From contig JASJAN010000026.1 in assembly GCA_030066985.1 (NCBI GenBank), positions 1 to 46,598 of the forward strand: a DNA stretch of 46,598 nucleotides, written 5' to 3'. A program made the position numbers and the translations under genes. Of the stretch, positions 16,571 through 23,781 are shown one piece after another (within the stretch, counting starts at the first letter, position 1; every line of letters starts with the position of its first letter). The notes under the pieces are model-generated. The model was not told the origin of the DNA, ran no database searches, and was given only the letters and a program-made list of their open reading frames with translations. Source of the DNA: Desulfobacterales bacterium. Its GTDB lineage: Bacteria; Desulfobacterota; Desulfobacteria; Desulfobacterales; JAHEIW01.

Positions 16571-17221
16571 CTAAATCATCAGGGCGAGGGTGAAGATGGC
16601 CAGGTTGCCCAGGCAATGAATGGTTATCGGCACAAGAAGGTTTTTCTCGACTTCATATGCAATGGCAAACACAAGACCGCCGATGAGTTGGGTTACGGGT
16701 ATGATGCTGCCGGATGCGTGGGTGTGCGGCAGTACAAAGAGTAAGGTGCTCAAAATGATGGCAGTTGGGATTCCCCATCTTCTAAAAAAAGTGTAGAAGA
16801 TGCCACGAAAAAATATCTCCTCTGCTATGGGCCCGATCAAAACGCCCACCAGGAAAAAAGCTGCTAGCTGTTTGCTTTCAGACGGCAGCGGCATCTGGAA
16901 AAGCCCGCTCACTCGAATGCCGACCAGATGCATGGCCAGCAAAACAATCCCTGCGGCTGCGCCAAATAATAGCGACCAGATCAATCCCTTTTTTAAACCC
17001 TCAAAAATACGCGATGATGCCAATCCGACGGCTGCCAGGCTTTTTTCTCGCAGCATAATAATGATAAACAAAAAAATGATTTCGGCTACACGGGCCAGAC
17101 CCAGGGCAGTCATATGGGCAAGAATGTTCTGGCTGATGAGTAGCCGCGCCCCAAACTCGACAGCAACGACAGCGACCAGGGCGGCTATGACGGTACTTAT
17201 TTTAATTTTACTTGCCTCCAT
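16571..17221 (-). CDS. CPBP-family glutamic intramembrane protease
   Basis: The 216-residue protein is almost entirely membrane-spanning, with about six to seven hydrophobic segments. All three catalytic motifs of the CPBP (Abi/CAAX-protease-like) family are present: EExxxR as Glu134-Glu135 and Arg139 in GPIAEEIFFRG, FxxxH as Phe162-His166 in FVLPH, and HxxxN as His202-Asn206 in HCLGN. It should therefore be an active integral membrane protease. Its start overlaps the end of the upstream HEAT-repeat gene by 25 bases, which suggests translational coupling. Some CPBP proteases are the processing enzymes for C-terminal surface-anchor signals (myxosortase type). The giant C25 protein ending 5 kb away carries a signal of that general form, so this is a candidate partner. 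Immunity or prenyl-protease-like functions are alternatives. Confidence 0.85.
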   Translation of the reverse strand: MEASKIKISTVIAALVAVVAVEFGARLLISQNILAHMTALGLARVAEIIFLFIIIMLREKSLAAVGLASSRIFEGLKKGLIWSLLFGAAAGIVLLAMHLVGIRVSGLFQMPLPSESKQLAAFFLVGVLIGPIAEEIFFRGIFYTFFRRWGIPTAIILSTLLFVLPHTHASGSIIPVTQLIGGLVFAIAYEVEKNLLVPITIHCLGNLAIFTLALMI

Positions 17222-18690
17222 CCGAGTGAACGCAATGCTTTATAGGCATACCATTGGGTGTACCAGTTATCTGATGTGGTGATGACTTGCATAATGTCAT
17301 CAATCTCGTCTTGGCCGCCCCTTTTGCCCGTGGCGTAAATTGCCATTGTACGGACATTTGGGTGCGGGTCATTTAAAAAAAGCAGCAAATCGTTGTATGT
17401 GGCTGGACTCTTGGAATTACCCAGGGTCCTTACCAACCAATAGCGCTCGGCAATCTGAGTGCTTATAAGTAATTCGGGGTAGGATATAAACTGGTTTATT
17501 TCCAAATTATTTTTATCGATGATTTTTAAGGCGCCCACACGCGTTTGCCAGTTTTTTGAGCTTAAGGCCTCGTGCAGGTTTGTGGCGGAAACATTGCGGC
17601 CTCTGCTAAATTGAAAGGTAAAAAACATGATAACGCAGACAGCAAAACATAACCCTGAAGCGATTAATGCCGCCTTTCTTGCATTCAAAAAAAAACCGGC
17701 GACAATGCTGATCAACCCGTGCGCGATGACGTAAACCGCAAGCGGGAAGGCGAACAATAAAGAAATGAAAGTCATCTGTCTCAGGATATTGTCGGTATCA
17801 CTTTGCTTCTCGAATTCTCTAATTGCTTTGTTCGGATCTGCGAAGAACGCCTTAGAAGATAACTGCATAACGGGATTGCCGCGGCTTTCCAAATGGAGTG
17901 AATCAGATGTTGCTGTAATTTTAAGATCAACATCATTGGTGTCCTCAACCGGAATGTAGTCATAGTTAAGCAGAATGCTGTTCAGGGCGCTGCCGGTAAC
18001 GTCTGCATTTGTCTCAACCATACCGGTTTTGAGCATTTTCTGATCGAGGGATTTAAAAACTTCTGCGGGGTAGAGGGTGTATCTATAGTAAAAGTCATTA
18101 ATACGGGCGCCGATCGGGTTGGATAATAAATAAATATCACGAAAATCCGTAAACATGCGGCTATCGATTTGCCAGCTGAGCAACAACCCCAGAACGATGA
18201 TGGGCAGGATGTGGATCATGTCAGTTGGGGCTTTGCCTTGCCGGCTCAAGTGTGCCAGACACTTGGAGACAAATGCAAACACGGTCGGCGGCACCAATAG
18301 TGCAATGAGGGTTAAAAAAAGGTTGAAACCATAAATGTTCAGAATAGCCAAGCCAACTGGCCAAAGCAGCAAACATGCATAGAGGAAATATTTGCTGCGG
18401 GAAAATATGCGGTTCCAGATCCAGGCCATTGCCAACGTGAAAAAGGATATGCCGGCACCGATGCTGAAAGTGAAAAAAAGACCACCACATAAAGCCGGCC
18501 TCAAATCCTGCAGGCTGCTCATGACGTCTGCATGGGGTATGGTCAGATAACCGGCTTTTTTAATTGCCAGTAAATTATCATACAGGGCTGCATTGGAGAT
18601 ATACACCTGCACTGATGCCAGAATCTGCGTCAGGATCAGTCCGATCAACAAAGCAAAAAACGGGTATAGGGTTGTCAGTTTCTCTCGCAT
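17197..18690 (-). CDS. Polytopic membrane protein with C-terminal HEAT-type repeats
   Basis: The 497-residue protein has an N-terminal membrane helix (about 10-28), further helices at about 70-185, a soluble loop of about 100 residues, then two more helices (about 305-365). The C-terminal 130 residues look like HEAT or PBS-lyase-type alpha repeats, with DPHPNVRTMAIYATGKRG, NWQTRVGALKIIDKNN and WYTQWYAYKALRSLGWR. I chose the ATG at 18690; a TTG two codons upstream (18696) has a better-spaced GGAAA. It is translationally coupled to the CPBP protease gene. The pairing suggests that the HEAT domain recruits or regulates a client of the protease. I do not recognise a named family. Confidence 0.75.
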   Translation of the reverse strand: MREKLTTLYPFFALLIGLILTQILASVQVYISNAALYDNLLAIKKAGYLTIPHADVMSSLQDLRPALCGGLFFTFSIGAGISFFTLAMAWIWNRIFSRSKYFLYACLLLWPVGLAILNIYGFNLFLTLIALLVPPTVFAFVSKCLAHLSRQGKAPTDMIHILPIIVLGLLLSWQIDSRMFTDFRDIYLLSNPIGARINDFYYRYTLYPAEVFKSLDQKMLKTGMVETNADVTGSALNSILLNYDYIPVEDTNDVDLKITATSDSLHLESRGNPVMQLSSKAFFADPNKAIREFEKQSDTDNILRQMTFISLLFAFPLAVYVIAHGLISIVAGFFLNARKAALIASGLCFAVCVIMFFTFQFSRGRNVSATNLHEALSSKNWQTRVGALKIIDKNNLEINQFISYPELLISTQIAERYWLVRTLGNSKSPATYNDLLLFLNDPHPNVRTMAIYATGKRGGQDEIDDIMQVITTSDNWYTQWYAYKALRSLGWRQVKLK

Positions 18691-18700
18691 AACCAATCAG

Positions 18701-18854
18701 TTTCCATTCGGTCCGCCTGAGGCGGATTCCGCTGAGCGGTGTTCTCCGCGGGTTTTTACCTTCGACGTACTAAAAGTACGCCTCAGACAAAAACCCTTGT
18801 GTCCGCCTCAGGCGGACTCATCGAAATCCGCCATAGGCGGACCAAAGTGGAAAC
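18701..18854. repeat. GC-rich composite inverted repeat built from TCCGCCTNAGGCGGA palindromes
   Basis: The ends are TTTCCATTCGGTCCGCCT (18701 on) and AGGCGGACCAAAGTGGAAA (to 18854), an imperfect inverted repeat. Inside are three versions of the palindrome TCCGCCTNAGGCGGA (about 18712, 18802 and 18827) and a pair GGGTTTTTACC / AAAAACCC around a GTACTAAAAGTAC core. The base composition is clearly richer in G and C than the flanks. Confidence 0.75.
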
Positions 18855-19042
18855 AAATTTATTTTAACGTTAGTTTCCGGATGGATACTAATAAGTATCT
18901 AACCGACAAGAACCAGGGGTAAACCGGTCTGTTTAATGGTTAATCGATAGTTTTTTGGTTTTCAAAAGTTTGCTAACCACTTATCAGTATGATATTCTTT
19001 TCTAAGCTGAGCGCTTGTCGAGGTTGTCGCAGCTACAAGGAA

Positions 19043-19081
19043 GATGTTGTTCCACAATAGTTAACTATGTGGGACGACATC
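19043..19081. other. Strong hairpin with wobble pairs, possible structured RNA
   Basis: GATGTTGTTCCACAATAG (19043-19060) pairs with CTATGTGGGACGACATC (19065-19081), with two G-U wobbles and one unpaired base. Wobble pairs rather than mismatches favour folding as RNA from this strand. The loop is TTAA. No coding gene overlaps it; the identity of any RNA is unknown. Confidence 0.4.
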
Positions 19082-19318
19082 TGAAGCAGTAGATGCGGTA
19101 AGATCGGCAAGCCCGACTTGTTGGGGCGTAGCTGTCAGCGAAGCCCAAAGGGTTCAAATTGTAAAAATTAAAAAGGCAGAATTACTATTAGTTAAATTTA
19201 AATTTTATTTTTAGAATTTGAAACGCTCCATTTAGAATTTTATCATTATAGAGACTTATTGCATTAAAAAAAAGCCGAAATGTAATTTTGGCCAAATTAA
19301 AAGACAGGACTTTCCCTT

Positions 19319-20014
19319 TTGATCGTTGCCATTCACCAGCCCCAATATCTGCCCTGGCTCGGGTATTTTGATAAGATGAATAGGGCAGATGTGTTCTGCT
19401 ATCTGAATGATGTCCAGTATAAAAAAAGCGAGTGGCAAAATCGAAACCGAATTAAAACCGCTCAAGGCTGGCAATGGCTGACAGTGCCGGTGCGCTATCA
19501 TTTTCCGGATAAAATCAACGAGGTCCCGATCAACCATACGACCGGCTGGCAGAAAAAGCACCTGCAGGCGCTGATCACCAATTACAGCCGCGCGCCCTTT
19601 TTTAAATCCTACGGTGATATTTTCGAAGATACTTTTTCCAGGGAATGGGAGTTTATTTCCGAACTCAATATCCATTTGCTGGAGCGGCTGAGAAAAGCAT
19701 TAAACATGGATGCAAAACAGACAGTGGTTTCATCGGAGCTGGACCTAAGGGAAGAACCCACCGATCGGCTCATCGATATTTGCAAGGCTGTTGGCGCGGA
19801 CACCTATCTAGCAGGAGAGGGCGGTGCCAATTATATGGACCTGGAGCGGTTTGCCCAAAATGGGATTAATGTTATCACCCAGAACTTTAAACATCCCGTT
19901 TATCCGCAAATGTTCGCTGAATTTGAGTCGCACCTGTCGATTGTGGATTTGCTGTTTAATTGCGGACCTGAAAGTCTCGAAGTGATTAAAAGAGCTAATG
20001 AAGGCTCGTCTTAA
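19319..20014 (+). CDS. WbqC-family protein
   Basis: The 231-residue protein has the WbqC signature at its very N terminus (IHQPQYLPWLGYFDKM, His6), then FCYLNDVQYKKSEWQNRNRIK and the C-terminal PVYPQ segment. The TTG start at 19319 is forced, because the next in-frame Met lies inside the signature; AGGAC is about 8 bases upstream. WbqC proteins occur in O-antigen and capsule loci and are thought to act in amide or acyl decoration of sugars. The exact reaction is not established from this sequence. The gene is followed by a PIG-L deacetylase and a DegT aminotransferase, a frequent grouping for making or trimming amino sugars. Confidence 0.92.
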   Translation: MIVAIHQPQYLPWLGYFDKMNRADVFCYLNDVQYKKSEWQNRNRIKTAQGWQWLTVPVRYHFPDKINEVPINHTTGWQKKHLQALITNYSRAPFFKSYGDIFEDTFSREWEFISELNIHLLERLRKALNMDAKQTVVSSELDLREEPTDRLIDICKAVGADTYLAGEGGANYMDLERFAQNGINVITQNFKHPVYPQMFAEFESHLSIVDLLFNCGPESLEVIKRANEGSS

Positions 20015-20022
20015 GTTGACAT

Positions 20023-20126
20023 GGAGTAATGGAGTACTGGAGTGCTGGAGTGCTGAATGAGTTGAACAAATGTGGTTCAAAACTTCTTCATACCATTACT
20101 CCATTACTCCAACACTCCATCACTCC
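20023..20126. repeat. Inverted repeat of GGAGTAATGG-type short units
   Basis: The left arm is a run of ATGGAGTAATGGAGTACTGG and related 9-base units (20023-20057). The right arm is the inverse run ACCATTACTCCATTACTCC and related units (20092-20126). The arms flank a 34-base spacer. It can form a long hairpin between the WbqC and PIG-L genes and may attenuate transcription. Confidence 0.75.
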
Positions 20127-20200
20127 GGCAACAATTTTGAGCAAGCATTCTTTGATTTGTATCATGATAAGAAAAACTTGAATGCATTTGAAGGGGAGCC

Positions 20201-20824
20201 ATGCAAAAAGCAACCATTCTGGCAATTGGTGCGCATCCGGACGATATTGAATTCGGCTGCGGTGGAACGCTAATTAAATATACCGAGGGAGGTCATCGCC
20301 TATTTTTGCATATTATGACCAAAGGCGGCTCAGGCGCGGATTCTGCCACTCGGGCCGAAGAGCAGGAAGCATCCAAAGCCATATTGGGTGCAGAGGATAT
20401 TTTCTGGGGCGGGTATGAGGATACACACCTGCAGGTGGATATTGAGTTGATTGGCAAGATCGAAGCGGTTATCAAAAAAATCAAGCCGGATTTTATTTTT
20501 TGCCATTATCCGGATGATACCCACCAGGACCACCGCCATCTGACCCAGGCCGTCATGTCAGCCACTCGGTACATTCGCAACGTCCTATTTTTTGAAGGTC
20601 CCACCACTCAAAACTTCAAGCCCCATGTATTTGTGGATATCGCCGATACCCTCGACAAAAAAATCAAAGCGCTCCAGGCACATCGATCCCAGGTAATGAA
20701 AACCAATATCGAAGATTTGTCCATTGTTGAGGTCGCCCGTTCGAGCGCCAATTTTCGCGGTATCCAGGGCAGGGTTAAATTTGCAGAAGCATTCCATAGC
20801 CTACGCCTTTTTATTAATATTTAA
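20201..20824 (+). CDS. PIG-L/LmbE-family N-deacetylase
   Basis: The 207-residue protein carries the zinc-binding motif AHPDD at 11-15 (His12, Asp14, Asp15) and the second motif PDDTHQDH with His108 and His111. Family members remove acetyl groups from N-acetylglucosamine-type sugars on lipid or nucleotide carriers. The length is normal for the family. AGGGGAG lies about 5 bases upstream of the ATG. With WbqC before it and a sugar aminotransferase after it, the likely substrate is an amino sugar of the envelope polysaccharide. It is probably cytoplasmic, as no signal peptide is visible. Confidence 0.93.
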   Translation: MQKATILAIGAHPDDIEFGCGGTLIKYTEGGHRLFLHIMTKGGSGADSATRAEEQEASKAILGAEDIFWGGYEDTHLQVDIELIGKIEAVIKKIKPDFIFCHYPDDTHQDHRHLTQAVMSATRYIRNVLFFEGPTTQNFKPHVFVDIADTLDKKIKALQAHRSQVMKTNIEDLSIVEVARSSANFRGIQGRVKFAEAFHSLRLFINI

Positions 20825-20869
20825 AAGAGCTTACCAATTTCTTGTGGCAAAATATGTTTAATTATTAAT

Positions 20870-21023
20870 AAATCCGAAATTCGAATCTCGAAAACCGAAA
20901 TTTACCCAGTGGAATCCTCCGTAGGAGGGTCGCAAATGGCGGCATTCCACCGTGCAGGTCCGAATGAACAAAGACAAAAATTTAAAAAAAGATGATTTAG
21001 GAATTCGGATTTCGAGTTTTGAA
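20870..21023. repeat. Nested composite repeat between PIG-L and DegT genes
   Basis: The outer arms AAATCCGAAATTCGAATCTC (20870 on) and TTTAGGAATTCGGATTTCGA (20996 on) are imperfect inverse copies. They enclose the repeat at 20905-20957, which reads CCCAGTGGAATCCTCC to GGCATTCCACCG. That inner repeat has an opposite-orientation relative at 2241-2289. Confidence 0.65.
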
Positions 21024-21065
21024 AGAAAAAAGCAACAAATAGAAATTCACTCTTTATGAATTGTT

Positions 21066-22139
21066 ATGGCCAGCACCCCCAACATTAGCAACACTTTTAT
21101 CCCTCATTCACAACCAACCCTTGGCGAAGATGAAGCTCGGGCAGTTGCCGCGGTAGTCAGCTCGGGCCATATTGCCGAGGGAAAGGTCGTTTCAGATTTC
21201 GAAAAGGCTTTTGCCCAAAAAATGGGTATTCGGGATGCCGTGGCGGTGAGCTCCGGGACGGCAGCGCTGCACCTAACCCTTCTGGCAATGGATGTGGGGC
21301 CCGGCAATGAGGTCATCATTCCCAGCTATGTGTGTACGGCCCTGCTGCATGCAATTGAATACGTCGGGGCAAAGCCCGTGTTGGCCGAAATTGATCCGCG
21401 GTCGTATAATCTGGATGCATCAGATGTCCAAAAGCGAATAACGGAGCAAACCAAAGCCATCATTGTCCCGCATCTGTTTGGTTTAGCAGTTGATCTGGAT
21501 CGGTTTTTAGATTTGAATGTCCCGCTTATCGAAGACTGCGCCCAGGCGGTGGGGGGAACCTACCATAATAAAATGCTCGGCACATTCGGTCAGGCGGCCA
21601 TATTTTCCTTTTATGCCACCAAAGTAATGGCCGCCGGCGAAGGCGGAATGGTTATTTCCAAATCGCCGGAATTGTTGGAACGGATTCGAGATTTAAAAAC
21701 CTATGATGAGAAGGCGGCGGATCGAACCCGATACAATTATAAGATGACCGACATGCAGGCGGCCCTCGGAAAAGTGCAGCTGGGGCGGCTCGATGAGTTT
21801 ATTTCGCGCAGGCGAAAGATTGCCCAAAACTATATCCAGGCATTTGATAGCCTAGCGGTTAAATTGCCTGTGGAACAGGATGAGCACATCTATTACCGGT
21901 TTACTGTTGGTCTGGATTCTGATTGCGAGGCTATGATTCGAAATCTGGGAAAGCAGGAGATCGGAAGCGCCCGGCCGATATTTTTGCCGATTCACCGGCA
22001 TTTAAAAACAGATGGTTATCCAATAACCGACCACGCCTGGAAAACCACCTTGTCCATTCCCATTTATCCTTCATTGCCATCCGCGGCTATCGACAGAGTA
22101 TCTGACTGTTTTATCAGGAATTATGAAAAATACCGCTAA
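21066..22139 (+). CDS. DegT/DnrJ/EryC1/StrS-family sugar aminotransferase
   Basis: The 357-residue PLP-dependent enzyme has the family core intact. SSGTAALHLTL (62-72) binds the cofactor phosphate, IEDCAQAVGG with Asp157 contacts the pyridine nitrogen, and FSFYATKVMAAGEGGMV contains the PLP lysine Lys186. Members transfer an amino group to a keto-sugar nucleotide to make amino sugars for surface glycans. This copy is slightly short at the C terminus compared with the usual 370-400 residues but includes the DMQAALG and YRF segments. No strong ribosome binding site precedes the ATG. It closes the WbqC/PIG-L/DegT group and runs toward the exopolysaccharide operon. Confidence 0.93.
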   Translation: MASTPNISNTFIPHSQPTLGEDEARAVAAVVSSGHIAEGKVVSDFEKAFAQKMGIRDAVAVSSGTAALHLTLLAMDVGPGNEVIIPSYVCTALLHAIEYVGAKPVLAEIDPRSYNLDASDVQKRITEQTKAIIVPHLFGLAVDLDRFLDLNVPLIEDCAQAVGGTYHNKMLGTFGQAAIFSFYATKVMAAGEGGMVISKSPELLERIRDLKTYDEKAADRTRYNYKMTDMQAALGKVQLGRLDEFISRRRKIAQNYIQAFDSLAVKLPVEQDEHIYYRFTVGLDSDCEAMIRNLGKQEIGSARPIFLPIHRHLKTDGYPITDHAWKTTLSIPIYPSLPSAAIDRVSDCFIRNYEKYR

Positions 22140-22214
22140 AAATCGGCAACCCAATGACGGACAAGGAATAAATTGCCGGTATTTTGACAGTATGAATGGG
22201 TAAAAACATGACAG

Positions 22215-22227
22215 TGTAAATTTTACA
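22215..22227. promoter_or_regulatory. TGTAAA-T-TTTACA palindrome upstream of a sigma-54-like promoter
   Basis: TGTAAATTTTACA is a perfect 13-base palindrome 44 bases ahead of the -24 element. The position suits an operator or weak activator site, though enhancer sites usually lie further upstream. Its half-sites match those of 2433-2448 but the spacing differs. Confidence 0.3.
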
Positions 22228-22270
22228 ATAAAAATCATATATTTATAACCCTGCCCGACCTCCTGCCAAA

Positions 22271-22286
22271 TGGCACGAAATGTGCA
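22271..22286 (+). promoter_or_regulatory. Sigma-54 (RpoN) promoter, one mismatch
   Basis: TGGCACGAAATGTGCA has a perfect -24 element (TGGCACG) and the -12 element GTGCA in place of TTGCA. The GG-N10-GC spacing is exact. It lies 175 bases upstream of the first exopolysaccharide gene in a gene-free region. Confidence 0.7.
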
Positions 22287-22460
22287 GATTGCAATGCAAG
22301 CATTGATTTTATTTCATTCTTGATCGAACTAATTTAAATTTGTGAATTTATTCAGTGTGTTACGATCTGCCTTCATCGGTTTGAGCGTAAAAATAGAATA
22401 TCCCTTATCCGGGTTTTCACAAAACGAATTTGAAATTTTTAATAATATTTAAAACACTTT

Positions 22461-23777
22461 ATGGCTGAAATCGTAAAAGACGAAGCGGCAAACAGCTTGA
22501 TTAATTCTGTTGCTTTGCCGGCTAAACCCACAGACAGGCACCCGCCTGTCAAACTGATTGTTGGTCAGGACCAAACGGTTAAAAAGGCGGGCCTCATCCA
22601 GGAACTTTCTCAGTCTTTGAACGTCAACTTTTTCCTTTACACTGTGATTGCGGCCTTAACCGTTATGCTGTTTACGCCTCAGGTGCAGCAATTTTTTAGT
22701 CAGACCGGCTTGAGATGGGCGCATATCCTGAGTCTTTCATTTTCGCTTTCTTTTTGCCTGAACCCTGTTTTTGCCGGGATAGCCAGAAAATTGAATATCC
22801 TTGACATACCCGATACCCGCAAACTTCATAAAGAAGCCACTCCGCTGCTGGGTGGCGCTGCTGTTTTTATTGGTTTCGGTGTTGCTTTGCTGATGAATGG
22901 TATTTTTTCGCAACAGGTTTTGATCATTCTGATTACTTCATTGATGTTGTTCGGGATTGGAATCATCGACGATTTTAAAGAAATATCGGCCGGGTTTAAA
23001 TTGGCGACGCAGATGGTGTGCACGCTGCTGGTGATGAGCTACGGGATTGTGCTGCGGGTTTTACCGACCGACCTGGGTATTCTGGGGCTGATTGGCAATT
23101 ATTTACTGACCGTTTTCTGGATTATCGGGATCACCAATGCCATGAATTTTTTTGACGGCATGGACGGATTGGCTGCCGGACTGGGCGCATTAATTTCATT
23201 CTTTTTGGGTGTGGTGGCTTTTCAAACCGCTCAACCGTTTTTAGGATGGATCGCCGTTGCCATGCTGGGTGCCTGTCTTGGTTTTTTGCCGTTTAATTTC
23301 CGGCGCAAAAAAAATGCGGCCATTTTTCTGGGAGATGCCGGCAGTGTGGTGATCGGCTTTATCCTTGCATGCTTGGCGGTATATGGCGATTGGGCTCAGA
23401 GTGATCCGGTTGTGGCGCTGGTCTCACCGATATTGATTTTCTGGATCCTCATATTTGATATGGTGCACATCACCATCGATCGAATCATCACCGGCAAAGT
23501 CAATAATTTCAAACAATGGATCGATTACGTCGGCAAAGATCACCTTCATCACCGTCTGGCCAATGTTCTGGGAGGTCGCAAGCAAAGTGTTCTTTTTATC
23601 TATTTACTGGGGCTATGTCTGGGGACCAGTGCGGTGGTCCTGCGCAATGCCCGACCAACGGATGCGGTTTTGCTCATTATCCAAGCGTGCATCATGGTTG
23701 TGTTGATTACAGTACTGGAACGACGGGGCCGATTGGCCAATGGAACGCTAAAATCTAAACGTTACTTAAGGGATTGA
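22461..23777 (+). CDS. Polyprenyl-phosphate sugar-1-phosphate transferase (MraY/WecA family)
   Basis: The 438-residue membrane enzyme has about eleven hydrophobic segments and the family's catalytic signatures. These are PDTRKLHKEATPLLGG, GIIDDFKEISAGFK with the Asp-Asp pair, NAMNFFDGMDGLAAG, AIFLGDAGS, and the substrate-specificity loop GKDHLHHRL. It transfers a sugar-1-phosphate (usually GlcNAc or GalNAc) from UDP-sugar to undecaprenyl phosphate, the first membrane step of polymer synthesis. An extra N-terminal segment of about 60 residues, including a membrane helix preceded by a hydrophilic tail, is longer than in WecA. It is the first gene after a sigma-54-like promoter and is followed after 4 bases by the HD-GYP gene. 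Confidence 0.92.
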   Translation: MAEIVKDEAANSLINSVALPAKPTDRHPPVKLIVGQDQTVKKAGLIQELSQSLNVNFFLYTVIAALTVMLFTPQVQQFFSQTGLRWAHILSLSFSLSFCLNPVFAGIARKLNILDIPDTRKLHKEATPLLGGAAVFIGFGVALLMNGIFSQQVLIILITSLMLFGIGIIDDFKEISAGFKLATQMVCTLLVMSYGIVLRVLPTDLGILGLIGNYLLTVFWIIGITNAMNFFDGMDGLAAGLGALISFFLGVVAFQTAQPFLGWIAVAMLGACLGFLPFNFRRKKNAAIFLGDAGSVVIGFILACLAVYGDWAQSDPVVALVSPILIFWILIFDMVHITIDRIITGKVNNFKQWIDYVGKDHLHHRLANVLGGRKQSVLFIYLLGLCLGTSAVVLRNARPTDAVLLIIQACIMVVLITVLERRGRLANGTLKSKRYLRD

Positions 23778-23781
23778 TATT

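Larger units (their letters stand above)
18697..19318. other. Intergenic region with two structured elements
   Basis: This 622-base region separates divergent genes: the HEAT-repeat membrane protein on the minus strand and WbqC on the plus strand. It contains a GC-rich inverted-repeat element (18701-18854) and a hairpin with wobble pairs (19043-19081). A further partly self-complementary stretch lies at about 19095-19150. Promoters for both genes must lie here but none was convincing. No protein-coding gene is supported. Confidence 0.65.
22140..22460. other. Promoter region of the exopolysaccharide operon
   Basis: This 321-base region contains the palindrome TGTAAATTTTACA (22215-22227), a sigma-54-like promoter (22271-22286), and an AT-rich leader of about 175 bases before the transferase gene. 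No small gene was found. Confidence 0.6.

Noticed and set aside
16800-17282. Plus-strand ORF of 160 codons across the CPBP/HEAT gene overlap
   Set aside because: It is antisense to catalytic motifs of the CPBP protease, and its Ser/Arg/Thr-rich product looks artefactual.
19095-19150. tRNA-like fragment with GGGTTCAAATT
   Set aside because: There is no anticodon arm or acceptor stem of the right length; only the T-loop-like string resembles tRNA.
20023-20126. CRISPR-like short repeat array
   Set aside because: The units are 9 bases, contiguous and inverted, without unique spacers or cas genes.
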